NCBI GenBank assembly: GCA_964291485.2
Contig: OZ220224.1
Location: 2,294,001 to 2,358,000, forward strand
Direction: 5' to 3'
DNA length: 64,000 nucleotides
DNA from: Kistimonas sp964291485
Lineage (GTDB): Bacteria > Pseudomonadota > Gammaproteobacteria > Pseudomonadales > Endozoicomonadaceae
A model generated the notes under the pieces. It searched no databases. It worked only from the letters and a program-made list of their open reading frames with translations, and was not told the DNA's origin. Numbering within the stretch: the stretch's first letter is position 1; each line of letters opens with the position of its first letter. Shown one piece after another: positions 28,266 through 37,373 of the stretch. The position numbers were made by a program, and so were the translations under genes.

Positions 28266-30173
28266 ATGACCGTTGAAGCCAGTAAGGAAACCCTGGGATT
28301 CCAGACCGAAGTCAAGCAGCTTCTGCACTTGATGATTCACTCCCTGTACTCTCATCCGGAAGTGTTTCTCCGTGAATTGATTTCCAATGCCAGCGATGCG
28401 GCTGACAAATTGCGCTTTGCAGCATTGCATGACAGCAGCCTGCTGGAGTCTGATCCAAACCTGGATATCCGGGTCAGCTTTGATAAAGAGGCCAAAACCG
28501 TCACCATCACTGACAATGGTGTCGGAATGAATCGTCAGGAAGTTATTGATAATCTGGGGACTATTGCCAAGTCCGGTACCGGTGAATTCCTGAAGCAGAT
28601 GACGGGCGACCAGAAAAAAGATGCCCAGTTGATTGGTCAATTTGGTGTCGGTTTCTACTCGGCCTTCATTGTGGCTGACAAAGTCACGGTTGAAACCCGT
28701 AAAGCCGGTGAGCAGGAAGGCGTTCGCTGGATATCTGAAGGTACCGGTGAATTTACGGTTGAGTCGATTGATCGTGAGCAGCGTGGTACTACCATTATCC
28801 TGCACCTCAAATCAGATCAGCAGGATTTTGCCGATGGCTGGCGTCTGCGCTCCATTATTCGCAAGTATTCAGACCATATTTCACTGCCAGTCCTGATGCT
28901 GAAGGACCAGCCGGAACCTGAAGAGGGCGAAGAGAAAGCCGCTGTTGAGCCTGAATGGGAAACGGTTAATACCGCGAAAGCGCTCTGGTGCCGGAGCCGC
29001 AGTGACATTAGCGATGAAGAGTACAAGGAATTCTACAAGCATATCAGCCACGATTTTGCTGATCCGCTGAAGTGGAGCCATAACAAGGTTGAGGGTAAGC
29101 TGGAGTACACCAGTCTGCTTTATGTGCCATCCAAGGCGCCGTTTGACCTGTATAACCGCGATATGCAGCAGGGTCTTAAGCTCTATGTGCAGCGCGTGTT
29201 CATCATGGATGAAGCCGAACAGTTCCTGCCGATGTACCTGCGATTCATCAAGGGTGTGGTTGACTCCAATGATCTGTCCCTGAACGTTTCCCGTGAAATC
29301 CTGCAGAAAGACCCGCAGGTGGAGAGTATGAAGACCGCGCTGACCAAGCGGGTGCTGGATATGCTGTCCAAGTTGGCGAAAAGTGATGCAGAAACCTATC
29401 AGGCATTCTGGAATGAATTTGGTCAGGTGCTGAAGGAAGGTCCGGCTGAAGACTTTGCCAACCGTGAGAAGGTCGCGTCTCTGCTGCGCTTTACCTCTAC
29501 ACATACTGCTACATCCGCACAGGCGGTTTCTCTGGCCGATTACATGGGCCGAATGAAGGAAGGTCAGGAGAAGATCTACTTCATCACAGCGGAAAGCTAC
29601 AATGCTGCAGCTAACAGCCCACATCTGGAGGTCTTCCGTAAGAAGGGCATTGAAGTACTGCTCCTGACTGATCGTGTGGATGAGTGGCTGATGTCCCATA
29701 TGCACGAATTTGAAGGTAAGCAGTTCGTCGATGTTGGCCGCGGTGACCTGGATCTGGGTAGTCTGGATGATGAAGAGGACAAGAAGGCCAAGGAAGACGC
29801 GGCCAAGACTCATGAAGATCTGATCGGACGCATCAAAACTGTTCTGGGTGACAGTGTGGAAGAGGTGAGAGTCACTAACCGTCTGACAGATTCACCTGCC
29901 TGTCTGGTCGTCGGCCAGTTTGATATGGGTGCCCAGATGAAGAGCATTCTTCAGGCTGCAGGCCAGGATGTGCCCGAAAGTAAGCCAATCATGGAGATCA
30001 ATACAGATCATGCGCTGATTACCAAGTTGGATCAGGAGCCTGATGAAGATCGGTTTGGCGATCTGGTGCATATTATTTTTGATCAGGCCAGTCTGGCGGC
30101 AGGCGGTAAGCTGGATGATCCGGCAGCTTATGTCAAACGCCTGAATAAGCTGCTGGTGGATATGGCTGGCTGA
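28266..30173 (+). CDS. htpG: Chaperone protein HtpG (Hsp90)
   Basis: The product is 635 residues from the ATG at 28266 with GAGG upstream. The N-terminal GHKL ATPase shows ELISNASDAADKLRF, ITDNGVGMNRQEVIDNLGTI, GQFGVGFYSAFIVAD and GTTIILHL. The middle domain contains LYVQRVFIMDEAEQFLP and SLNVSREILQ. There is no C-terminal MEEVD, as expected for bacteria. It is a cytoplasmic ATP-dependent chaperone. A terminator follows. Confidence 0.98.
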   Translation: MTVEASKETLGFQTEVKQLLHLMIHSLYSHPEVFLRELISNASDAADKLRFAALHDSSLLESDPNLDIRVSFDKEAKTVTITDNGVGMNRQEVIDNLGTIAKSGTGEFLKQMTGDQKKDAQLIGQFGVGFYSAFIVADKVTVETRKAGEQEGVRWISEGTGEFTVESIDREQRGTTIILHLKSDQQDFADGWRLRSIIRKYSDHISLPVLMLKDQPEPEEGEEKAAVEPEWETVNTAKALWCRSRSDISDEEYKEFYKHISHDFADPLKWSHNKVEGKLEYTSLLYVPSKAPFDLYNRDMQQGLKLYVQRVFIMDEAEQFLPMYLRFIKGVVDSNDLSLNVSREILQKDPQVESMKTALTKRVLDMLSKLAKSDAETYQAFWNEFGQVLKEGPAEDFANREKVASLLRFTSTHTATSAQAVSLADYMGRMKEGQEKIYFITAESYNAAANSPHLEVFRKKGIEVLLLTDRVDEWLMSHMHEFEGKQFVDVGRGDLDLGSLDDEEDKKAKEDAAKTHEDLIGRIKTVLGDSVEEVRVTNRLTDSPACLVVGQFDMGAQMKSILQAAGQDVPESKPIMEINTDHALITKLDQEPDEDRFGDLVHIIFDQASLAAGGKLDDPAAYVKRLNKLLVDMAG

Positions 30174-30199
30174 TCGTATCCTCCTTGGTTTATAAAATG

Positions 30200-30232
30200 A
30201 TGCCGGAAAGCGAACGCTCTCCGGCATTTTTT
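30200..30232 (+). terminator. htpG terminator
   Basis: TGCCGGA (30201-30207) pairs with TCCGGCA (30220-30226), extended inside by AGCG/CGCT, and is followed by TTTTTT. Confidence 0.87.
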
Positions 30233-30279
30233 CGTGTTTTATGCCTCTACTGTGCGGTGTCGATTGAAATTCTGTGCCA

Positions 30280-30390
30280 GTGGCGCTCAGTCATGTTTAT
30301 CTTCCACCCGCTCTGGCAGGACAATCCTTGTCCTGCTTCGCTACCGCGGCATCCTTGCCGCTGCTTCAGATAAACATGACTGATCGCCAC
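30280..30390. repeat. Composite palindromic element: long inverted repeat enclosing two hairpins
   Basis: Outer arms of 23 nt (30280-30302 and 30368-30390) are complementary except for one position. The 65-nt interior holds two further perfect hairpins: GCAGGACAA-TCC-TTGTCCTGC (30316-30336) and GCGGCA-TCCT-TGCCGC (30346-30361). Both inner hairpins share ATCCTTG at their tips and are followed by TGCTTC, so they look like related modules. The whole would fold as a three-way junction, in DNA or RNA. It lies alone between the htpG terminator and the protease gene. It could be a REP/MITE-like mobile repeat or a structured RNA; which one is not decided by this window. Confidence 0.75.
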
Positions 30391-30521
30391 ATCAAGAGAT
30401 GTCTGCATTGAGGTAGTTTCTTTTGTGTTCGGGTCTATAGTGAAATTGATAAGGCGGTAATTAATTGGAAGAGTGAGTCTGGTCTGTATCAATTGATGGT
30501 AGGGATCTCAGGGACGATACC

Positions 30522-32147
30522 ATGGCTCTCAAGCCTATTTGGAACGGCGTTATATTCTATGGGGTGACGTTGTGGCTTTCTGTCAGCGCACAGGCCGCGA
30601 TAGACGATCTGCGTCTGGAGTTATTTGATCAGCGGGTGTTGAAGGGGTTTACGGTCATTGATGACCGTAATAACAGCGAACAGGATATTGAGTCGCTGGA
30701 TCACTCGCTCGTCAGGATTCATCAGTTTACCGACAGGCAACGCAACTATGCCCGTTACCTGCAGTATTACAAAGGTATTTTGGTCTTGGGGCGTCATGTC
30801 ATTGCACATTTCGGGACTGATAAGGATGAAGACTTTAGCAGCGCTGAGTTTTCAGGAAAGCTGGCAAGGGGGCTGCGCCTCCAGATAGAAGATGAGCTAA
30901 AAACGGATGGTTATCGTGAAGAAATGCTCAGTTTTGCGAAGGAAGAGTTCGCAGAGCGAACGGGCATTAACAGCGATATTTTAGAGAGTGATTCTCAGCC
31001 CGCAATATGGATTGATCGTAATCGTACGGCGCATTTTGTCTATCAGGTCAGCTTCCGGGTACGACCACCTAATGGGCCTGAGAAATGGCCTCACTATTTA
31101 ATTGATGCAGCTGATTCCAGCATTTATCAGTATTGGGATAACGTTAAATCGCTTTATCGGGACAAAGGACCGGGTGGTAATGAGAAAACCGGTCGGTATG
31201 TGTTCGGAGAAGGTGGTTTACCTTCATTGTCAGTGACACAAAGTAATGATATCTGTTTGCTGGCCAATACGCGTCTGACGGTTATATCACTAAAGAATCG
31301 TTCTTATTGGGTGGATAATGATTTTTCCATGCCGCTCAATTACGAGTGTGATAGTAATCGTGGGGATAGGTCGAATGGCGCTTTTTCACCTGCGAATGAT
31401 GCCTATGTATTTGGCAATATGGTTATTGCCATGTATGAACGTTGGTATAGGCAGCCGGTTCTTGCTGGTGGGCAATCGATTATGGTGGCAGCTCATGCTG
31501 GTGTTGATTACGAGAATGCTGTCTGGAATGGTCAGTATGTGCTTTTGGGGGATGGAGGAAAACGCTTTTATCCGTTTGTTTCTTTAGGGGTTTTGGCGCA
31601 TGAAATCAGTCACGCTTTTACGCAGCAACACTCCGGGTTAACTGGGGCTGGTGAGGCTGCAGCCATCAATGAGGCGTTTTCAGATATGGCGGCGATTACA
31701 GCTGAATATTATCTGAAAAGCCACGATGAAAAGCTCCATGAGCGCCTTTATGGGCAAAACCAGCTAACTTGGCAATTTGGCGAACGTATCAGCAAAAGCA
31801 AGAATCCAATAAGATCACTCAGCCAGCCCGAACTCTATGGGGCGGCAGGTTGTTATTATCGAGTGGCAGGCTGTTACCTCAGTTTTGATGACGTGGATGA
31901 GGGAGATATTGCCCATCTCGGCAGCGGTTTGTTCAGTAAGGCATTTTATGAAATGGTAAAGCGCCTCAATGGCAATGTGCGCAAGGTTTTTGGTCTGATG
32001 TTGCGAGCAAATATGCTCCATTGGACGCCGGATTCGGGCTTCGCAGAAGCCGCTTGTGGTGTAAAGTTGTCGGCTAGTCAGGAAGGGGTCGCAGAGACTG
32101 TAGTTAATGAGGTCTTTGAAGCGGTTGGTGTTACACCCGCTTGTTAA
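30522..32147 (+). CDS. Secreted M4-family (thermolysin-like) metalloprotease
   Basis: The product is 541 residues with AGGGA before the ATG and a signal peptide ending near SVSAQA. The N-terminal about 220 residues resemble the FTP/PepSY propeptide of pseudolysin and vibriolysin. The catalytic domain carries H360-E-I-S-H364, zinc ligands, with E361 as base, and a third ligand E384 in NEAFSD. It would be exported and self-processed to an extracellular neutral protease acting on proteins or peptides. There is no obvious C-terminal PPC or secretion domain. The downstream terminator is shared with fabB. Confidence 0.92.
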   Translation: MALKPIWNGVIFYGVTLWLSVSAQAAIDDLRLELFDQRVLKGFTVIDDRNNSEQDIESLDHSLVRIHQFTDRQRNYARYLQYYKGILVLGRHVIAHFGTDKDEDFSSAEFSGKLARGLRLQIEDELKTDGYREEMLSFAKEEFAERTGINSDILESDSQPAIWIDRNRTAHFVYQVSFRVRPPNGPEKWPHYLIDAADSSIYQYWDNVKSLYRDKGPGGNEKTGRYVFGEGGLPSLSVTQSNDICLLANTRLTVISLKNRSYWVDNDFSMPLNYECDSNRGDRSNGAFSPANDAYVFGNMVIAMYERWYRQPVLAGGQSIMVAAHAGVDYENAVWNGQYVLLGDGGKRFYPFVSLGVLAHEISHAFTQQHSGLTGAGEAAAINEAFSDMAAITAEYYLKSHDEKLHERLYGQNQLTWQFGERISKSKNPIRSLSQPELYGAAGCYYRVAGCYLSFDDVDEGDIAHLGSGLFSKAFYEMVKRLNGNVRKVFGLMLRANMLHWTPDSGFAEAACGVKLSASQEGVAETVVNEVFEAVGVTPAC

Positions 32148-32168
32148 TTGCAGATGTAAGAATTGGAT

Positions 32169-32204
32169 AAATAAAAAGGGCAACATGTGTTGCCCTTTTT
32201 ATTT
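32169..32204. terminator. Bidirectional terminator between the M4 protease and fabB
   Basis: Seventeen-base perfect arms (AAATAAAAAGGGCAACA and its complement) with a minimal TG centre. A- and T-runs flank the GC core, so it can act in both directions between convergent genes. Confidence 0.92.
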
Positions 32205-32209
32205 GCTGG

Positions 32210-33427
32210 TTAGCCCGTGTACTTTTCAAATGCCAGGCAGGCATTGGTACCGCCAAAGCCAAAACTGTTTGACAGGATACGGTTCAGGTCGCGTGATACA
32301 GATTCGCCCGTGATGATAGGAACACCCGCAGCACCTTCGTCCAGCTCGGTAATGTTGGCAGAAGCACAGATGAACCCTTCTTTCATCATCAGGAGGCTGT
32401 AGATCGCTTCCTGAACGCCGGCAGCTCCCAGTGAATGGCCAGATAGAGATTTGGTGGAGCTGATTTCTGGAATGGTATCGCCAAACACTGCTTTGATTGC
32501 ATTCAGCTCGGTGATATCGCCAGCTTGTGTGCTGGTGCCATGGGTATTGATGTAATCGATGGAACCGTTGATGGTTGATAGCGCCTGCTTCATGCAGCGT
32601 ATTGCGCCGTCACCGGAAGGCGCTACCATGTCGTAACCGTCGGAAGTCGCACTGTAACCCACAATTTCCGCATAGATTTTGGCGCCACGGGCCTTTGCGT
32701 GCTCCAGTTCTTCAAGAACGACCATGCCGCCGCCACCTGCGATAACGAAGCCGTCACGATTTGCATCGTAGGGGCGGGACGCGGTTTCGGGGGTGTCGTT
32801 ATATTTGCTGGAGAGGGCGCCCATGGCGTCAAACATGGCGCTTTGTGACCAATGCTCTTCTTCACCACCACCGGCAAAGATAATGTTTTGCTTGCCCAGT
32901 TGGATTTGCTCAAGGGCATTTCCAATACAGTGGGCGCTGGTCGCGCAGGCCGATGTGATGGAGTAATTAATACCCTTTATTTTGAACGGGGTTGCCAGGC
33001 AGGCGGAGACAGTGCTTCCCATAGTCCGCGGTACGCGATAGGGGCCTACTCGTTTGATGCCGCGGCTGCGCAGGATATCAGTACTTTCAATGATGTTGTT
33101 GGAAGATGCCCCGCCGGAACCGGCAATCAGCCCCGTCATTGCATTGGATACATCACTTTCTTCGAGGCCGGCATCTTCAATAGCCTGTTGCATGGCGATG
33201 TAGGCATAGGCTGCAGCATTGCCCATGAAACGGAGGTATTTCCGGTCAATTTGGGATTCCAGGTCGATCTCGACGGAGCCGGAGACGTGGCTGCGGAAGC
33301 CCATTTCGCGATAGCTTTCGTTCAGGCGAATACCGGAGCGACCGTGCCTGAGTGATTCGGTCACGGCATCAGCAGAGTTGCCAAGGCAGGAAGTGATGCC
33401 AAGGCCTGTAATAACGACTCGTCTCAT
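32210..33427 (-). CDS. fabB: 3-oxoacyl-[acyl-carrier-protein] synthase I
   Basis: The product is 405 residues, E. coli FabB length. Motifs are VVITGLGITSCLGN at the start, the nucleophile Cys in SITSACATSAHCIGNA, the first histidine in NTHGTSTQAGD and the second in KSLSGHSLGAAG, with the glycine-rich C-terminal NSFGFGGTNACL. It elongates acyl-ACPs and is needed for unsaturated fatty acids through the FabA product. It starts 18 bp after fabA, so it is the second gene of the fabA-fabB operon. Confidence 0.97.
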   Translation of the reverse strand: MRRVVITGLGITSCLGNSADAVTESLRHGRSGIRLNESYREMGFRSHVSGSVEIDLESQIDRKYLRFMGNAAAYAYIAMQQAIEDAGLEESDVSNAMTGLIAGSGGASSNNIIESTDILRSRGIKRVGPYRVPRTMGSTVSACLATPFKIKGINYSITSACATSAHCIGNALEQIQLGKQNIIFAGGGEEEHWSQSAMFDAMGALSSKYNDTPETASRPYDANRDGFVIAGGGGMVVLEELEHAKARGAKIYAEIVGYSATSDGYDMVAPSGDGAIRCMKQALSTINGSIDYINTHGTSTQAGDITELNAIKAVFGDTIPEISSTKSLSGHSLGAAGVQEAIYSLLMMKEGFICASANITELDEGAAGVPIITGESVSRDLNRILSNSFGFGGTNACLAFEKYTG

Positions 33428-33445
33428 GAAAAAACCCGGGTTATG

Positions 33446-33979
33446 TCAAAAATTATCGGTTGAGGTAAACAGACCGACACGCAGGTCTTTGGCAGCATAG
33501 ATCTCCTTGCCATCGACGCTGACGGTGCCGTCGGCGATACCCATGATCAGTTTACGGGTGATAACCCGCTTCAGATGTATGTTATAGGTCACAGTCTTGT
33601 GGCGTGGCAGTATCTGGCCTGAGAATTTGACCTCGCCGCACCCCAGGGCGCGGCCTCGGCCAGGGTTGCCAAGCCAGCCGAGATAAAAGCCTACCAGCTG
33701 CCACATAGCGTCAAGCCCCAGGCAGCCGGGCATGACGGGGTCGCCCGGGAAATGGCATTCGAAGAACCACAGGTCGGGCGTGATATCGAGTTCGGCAATG
33801 ATTTCTCCCTTGCCGTATTCGCCACCCTCCTCACTGATGTGGGTAATGCGATCCATCATCAGCATGTTGGGTGCGGGAAGCTGTGCGTTTCCTGGGCCGA
33901 AGAGCTCTCCCTGGGAACAGGCTAATAATTCATCACGGCTAAAGCTGTCTTTTTTCATCATGGAGATCCGGTCGGCCAA
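33446..33979 (-). CDS. fabA: 3-hydroxydecanoyl-ACP dehydratase/isomerase
   Basis: The product is 177 residues from a TTG at 33979, which has AGGGG at good spacing. Two ATG codons at 33958 and 33955 would give 170 or 169 residues, closer to the family's 171-172, but lack a good site; the start is therefore open. ECHFPGDPVMPGCLGLDAMW contains the active-site histidine and aspartate of the hot-dog fold. The enzyme dehydrates and isomerises the C10 intermediate, creating the cis double bond that FabB elongates. Confidence 0.96.
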   Translation of the reverse strand: MADRISMMKKDSFSRDELLACSQGELFGPGNAQLPAPNMLMMDRITHISEEGGEYGKGEIIAELDITPDLWFFECHFPGDPVMPGCLGLDAMWQLVGFYLGWLGNPGRGRALGCGEVKFSGQILPRHKTVTYNIHLKRVITRKLIMGIADGTVSVDGKEIYAAKDLRVGLFTSTDNF

Positions 33980-34704
33980 ATCATTCCCCTATTCATCCGG
34001 CCCTGATGGCCGGATTCAGCACTAGGCAGGCACAGTAGAGGGTTACTGGTAATGTGCGCCTCGCACAGGGTGTTGGTAATGCTAGCATGTGACGGAGCTT
34101 CCCTGGCGTGCTGAGTATTGCGTCACCGTGGCACTATAACACTGGAATGTCGTAGCATTAACGACAATCGTGGATTTGTAACAAAAAACAAAACGACTGT
34201 ACACAGATCGTAACGCTTATGTGGAATTGTTCTGCTATGTGATAAGTACGTTATAAGGTATCTTCTTTAGTGCGACCGTAGCCTCTCTATCGAGTAATGC
34301 GCTTCGAATAGATGCATGCAGTTTATCATAATTATTGTAGAGTGAATGGAAAGATCATTTTGGTAGAATTGTTTGTATGTCCTTACTGTTATGTTTTTGA
34401 ATAGGTTTCGGTTTAATGTTTGACTGTTGACGTTTTTTTGCTTTTTGGGAAGTGTGAATCTGGATTTGGTTGAGAGGTTTTATTCTGTTTGTATTAAATT
34501 GAGCTCTGTGTTTTGGGGACATTGGATCTGATCAGATTAATGTGTGACGCTATTCTTTTTTGACTTGATATTTTGATGATTGCTTACGCATATAATTTTT
34601 AAGCATCTTGTAAACCTGTTTGAACGTCCGAATGATTATGTCAGCAATTGTATAAAGGTATATCGGTATGCACAGATTGTTAGCCAAAGAGACTTCACTG
34701 ATTG
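33980..34704. other. AT-rich gene-free region between fabA and the IS element
   Basis: About 725 bp with no reading frame that looks coding on either strand. It should contain the fabA promoter near its left end. The right half (34320-34700) is markedly T-rich. I saw no tRNA and no clear FabR or FadR operator. Small RNAs cannot be excluded. Confidence 0.5.
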
Positions 34705-34708
34705 CTAA
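34705..34708. repeat. Target-site duplication, left copy (CTAA)
   Basis: CTAA directly abuts the left end of the IS element and is repeated at 35870-35873. It fits the YTAR target preference of IS5-group elements. Confidence 0.88.
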
Positions 34709-35869
34709 GGAACCTGCGAGCAAGTGACGTTAAAGAAACACAGTGAATGAAAAGTCATTAATTCACTATTATCCAGCCTGAAAATTACTCAGTTTCTTAC
34801 CATTGAAGCCGGTTGTCCGGCTTTCGGATACATTAACCCTGTGCCCGGATCATTTGGTCCAGTCTAACCATGTTTGCCAGAGCGAATAACATCGCCAGTT
34901 TGCCATCATTTTTCCGAAGTCCCCGATAACGGGCTTTGATAAATCCAAACTGGCATTTGATGATTCTGAAGGGATGTTCCACCTTGGCTCGAATGCTGGC
35001 TTTCAGGTATTCCGTTTTCAAAATGACTTTATTGATTCGAGGGTGTTTCCTGAGTCTCTTTAACTTGCCTGGTTGTTCGGCTATATGCCACTGTACAGCG
35101 TCTGTATTGAGCGCTTTTCGCTTCTCGGCTCCTCTGTAGCCGGCATCGGCAAAGACAAACTGTTCATCACCGTGCAACAGGTTACTGGCTTGATTAAGGT
35201 CATGTTCATTGGCGGCTGTTGTCGCCAGACTATGAGTCAAACCTGTACGGGCATCGACACCAATATGCGCCTTCATTCCGAAATACCACTGGTTACCCTT
35301 TCTGGTCTGGTGCATTTGGGGATCTCGCTGCCCCGTCTGATTCTTTGTGGATGTCGGAGCTTCGATGATCGTGGCATCGACCAGAGAGCCTTCTTTCAAA
35401 ACGATACCAGACTCTGTCAGCCATTGGTTTACGTCCGTGAAAATAGCCCGAGCCAGATTGTGAGCCTCCAGCAGGTGTCGAAAGTTCATAATGGTTGTGC
35501 GATCAGGAATTGCTTTATCCAGAGATAATCCGGCAAATAATCGCATGGACGCAATTTCATAAAGGGCATCTTCCATGGCCGGATCACTGAGGCTGTACCA
35601 TTGTTGAAGGCAGTGTATCCGGAGCATGGTGGATAACGGGTACGGTCTACGCCCATTACCGGGTTTGGGGTAATGAGGTTCAATAATTGTCTCAAGACGA
35701 TGCCAGGGAATCAGTTTATCCATACGGGCAAGGAATATTTCTTTGCGGGTCTGGCGACGCTTTTGAGTGAATTCAGCGTCAGAAAAGCTGAGCTGTTGGT
35801 CCATGACTGATCTCCGGCAAAGGCTGAGTGGAGATTAGCTTATTATTGGGGACTTAATCGCAGGTTCCC
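34709..35869 (-). mobile_element. Complete IS5-family insertion sequence, 1161 bp
   Basis: Terminal inverted repeats are GGAACCTGCGAGCAAGT at the left and, read inward, GGAACCTGCGATTAAGT at the right: 11 identical bases, then two differences, then AAGT. A 4-bp direct repeat CTAA flanks both ends. One intact transposase fills the element. Perfect duplication and intact gene suggest a fairly recent, potentially active copy. It sits 95 bp upstream of gpsA, with its transposase pointing away from it. Confidence 0.95.
34833..35804 (-). CDS. IS5-family transposase
   Basis: The product is 323 residues, the standard IS5-group length. It follows IS5 InsH closely: QLSFSDAEFTQKRRQTRKEI at the start, GNGRRPYPLSTMLRIHCLQQ, DATIIEAPTSTKNQTGQRDP containing the first catalytic Asp, FADAGYRGAEKR with the second Asp, and a C-terminal KASIRAKVEHPFRIIK block with the catalytic Glu, then LFALANMVRLDQMIR. 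It catalyses DDE cut-and-paste transposition of the surrounding element. No frameshift or stop interrupts it. Confidence 0.97.
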   Translation of the reverse strand: MDQQLSFSDAEFTQKRRQTRKEIFLARMDKLIPWHRLETIIEPHYPKPGNGRRPYPLSTMLRIHCLQQWYSLSDPAMEDALYEIASMRLFAGLSLDKAIPDRTTIMNFRHLLEAHNLARAIFTDVNQWLTESGIVLKEGSLVDATIIEAPTSTKNQTGQRDPQMHQTRKGNQWYFGMKAHIGVDARTGLTHSLATTAANEHDLNQASNLLHGDEQFVFADAGYRGAEKRKALNTDAVQWHIAEQPGKLKRLRKHPRINKVILKTEYLKASIRAKVEHPFRIIKCQFGFIKARYRGLRKNDGKLAMLFALANMVRLDQMIRAQG

Positions 35870-35873
35870 TAAG
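35870..35873. repeat. Target-site duplication, right copy (CTAA)
   Basis: Second copy of CTAA, immediately after the right terminal repeat. Removing the element and one copy restores a continuous AT-rich intergenic sequence upstream of gpsA. Confidence 0.88.
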
Positions 35874-35963
35874 TATCGCATATAAAAAATAGGGTAATAG
35901 CTCGCTCTTTGAGGCTGTAATCAAGTATCATGATGCTATTGACCAAAATAGCTGTAACAGTGC

Positions 35964-37001
35964 ATGACAGAACAGAATAGACCAACTAAAACGCGTCGGA
36001 TTACCGTGATAGGTGGTGGTAGCTTTGGTACTGCCCTGGCGGATATCAGTGCTGCAAAAGGTAACCATGTCCGTCAGTGGATGCGTTCTGCTGAGCAGGC
36101 TGAGGCCATGAATACCACTCATATTAACGAACGTTATCTGCCCGGATTTACGATTAACCAGAATGTAGTTGCCACATCAGATCTTGCGTTTGCGCTGGAA
36201 GACAGTGAGTTGGTTTTTGTTGCCATACCCAGTAAGGCGTTTCGCGAAGTCGTGCGAAGCATGAAAGGTTTGGTGAATGGTAAGCTGCTTGTTTCGACCA
36301 CCAAAGGGGTTGAAGCAGAAACCTTCGATCTTATGAGTGAGATCCTGCATGAAGAATTGCCAGGGGCACGTATCGGTGTATTGAGCGGTCCAAACTTGGC
36401 CAAAGAAATCATGGCGAAATGCATTACCGCCACGGTGATTGCCTGTGAAGACGATGAGCTTTGTCAGATCGTTCAGGAAGTCCTCCACTGTGACTATTTC
36501 CGGGTTTATTCGAACCATGACCGTTATGGTGTCGAACTGGGTGGAGCCCTTAAGAATATCTACGCAATTGTCTCTGGGCTTGCAGAAGCCTTGGGAATGG
36601 GTGAAAACACCAAGAGTCTATTGATTACCCGTGCGCTGGCTGAAATGGGACGGTTTGCGGTGACGATGGGGGCAAACCCCCTGACATTTCTTGGGTTGGC
36701 GGGTGTAGGTGATCTGATAGTGACCTGTACGTCCAATCTGAGCCGAAATTTCCGCGTAGGGTATGCCTTAGGCGAGGGCAAATCTCTGGAAGCCGCAGTA
36801 AAGGCGTTGGGGCAGGTGGCGGAAGGTATCAATACCCTAAAGCTGGTCAAAGAAAAGGCTGATGAAATGGGCGTTTACATGCCTATTGCTACAGGTCTTT
36901 ATGAAATTATCTTTAACGGTCATGATATTGCTGATATTGCTCGCACTATGATGTTGCGTGAGCAAAAGACGGATGTTGAGTTTATCTTGAAAGAATCTTG
37001 A
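35964..37001 (+). CDS. gpsA: Glycerol-3-phosphate dehydrogenase [NAD(P)+]
   Basis: The product is 345 residues. The dinucleotide fold opens with ITVIGGGSFGTALADISAAK, and the blocks GVLSGPNLAKEIM, LGGALKNIYAIVSGLAEALG (with the catalytic lysine) and GLAGVGDLIVTCTSNLSRN are family hallmarks. It reduces dihydroxyacetone phosphate to sn-glycerol-3-phosphate for phospholipid synthesis. An IS5-family element lies 95 bp upstream and may have displaced or altered the native promoter. Confidence 0.97.
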   Translation: MTEQNRPTKTRRITVIGGGSFGTALADISAAKGNHVRQWMRSAEQAEAMNTTHINERYLPGFTINQNVVATSDLAFALEDSELVFVAIPSKAFREVVRSMKGLVNGKLLVSTTKGVEAETFDLMSEILHEELPGARIGVLSGPNLAKEIMAKCITATVIACEDDELCQIVQEVLHCDYFRVYSNHDRYGVELGGALKNIYAIVSGLAEALGMGENTKSLLITRALAEMGRFAVTMGANPLTFLGLAGVGDLIVTCTSNLSRNFRVGYALGEGKSLEAAVKALGQVAEGINTLKLVKEKADEMGVYMPIATGLYEIIFNGHDIADIARTMMLREQKTDVEFILKES

Positions 37002-37057
37002 GATTGCCTGTCTGAAAATGCAGATTGGGTCAAAACAGAGAGAAAGCGGGTGGTGCT

Positions 37058-37369
37058 ATGGATGAAAAACTGAAGAAAAATCTGATGTCCGAGTCACTCT
37101 GGCTGCGGATACTTTATATGGTTATTTTTTACCTGGTCAGCCAAGTGGCTATCATGTTGGTGGCTGTCATCGCGGTTGCCCAGGCGCTGTTTGGACTGGT
37201 AACGGGAAAACCGAACCTGAACCTGCAGGAGTTCAGTATTGGTTTAAATCGCTACCTCTACCAAATTCTCTGTTTCTTAACATTTAACAGTGACAAAAAA
37301 CCCTATCCTTTCACTGACTGGCCTAAAGTGAATCATGCAGAATCTGTAGAGCAATACCGGAACGAATGA
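37058..37369 (+). CDS. DUF4389 family membrane protein
   Basis: A 103-residue product from the ATG at 37058. Residues about 15-45 form a long hydrophobic segment (LYMVIFYLVSQVAIMLVAVI), followed by a short amphipathic stretch and FLTFNSDKKPYPFTDWP, an aromatic C-terminal block typical of DUF4389. Function of the family is unknown; some members accompany lipase-like genes. Here it lies between gpsA and sixA (4-bp gap to sixA), so it is likely cotranscribed. Confidence 0.78.
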   Translation: MDEKLKKNLMSESLWLRILYMVIFYLVSQVAIMLVAVIAVAQALFGLVTGKPNLNLQEFSIGLNRYLYQILCFLTFNSDKKPYPFTDWPKVNHAESVEQYRNE

Positions 37370-37373
37370 TGTT

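Noticed and set aside
28881..29813. A 310-codon frame antisense to htpG
   Set aside because: It shadows a certain gene on the other strand, and its composition reflects the codon pattern of htpG. No ribosome-binding site or family match.
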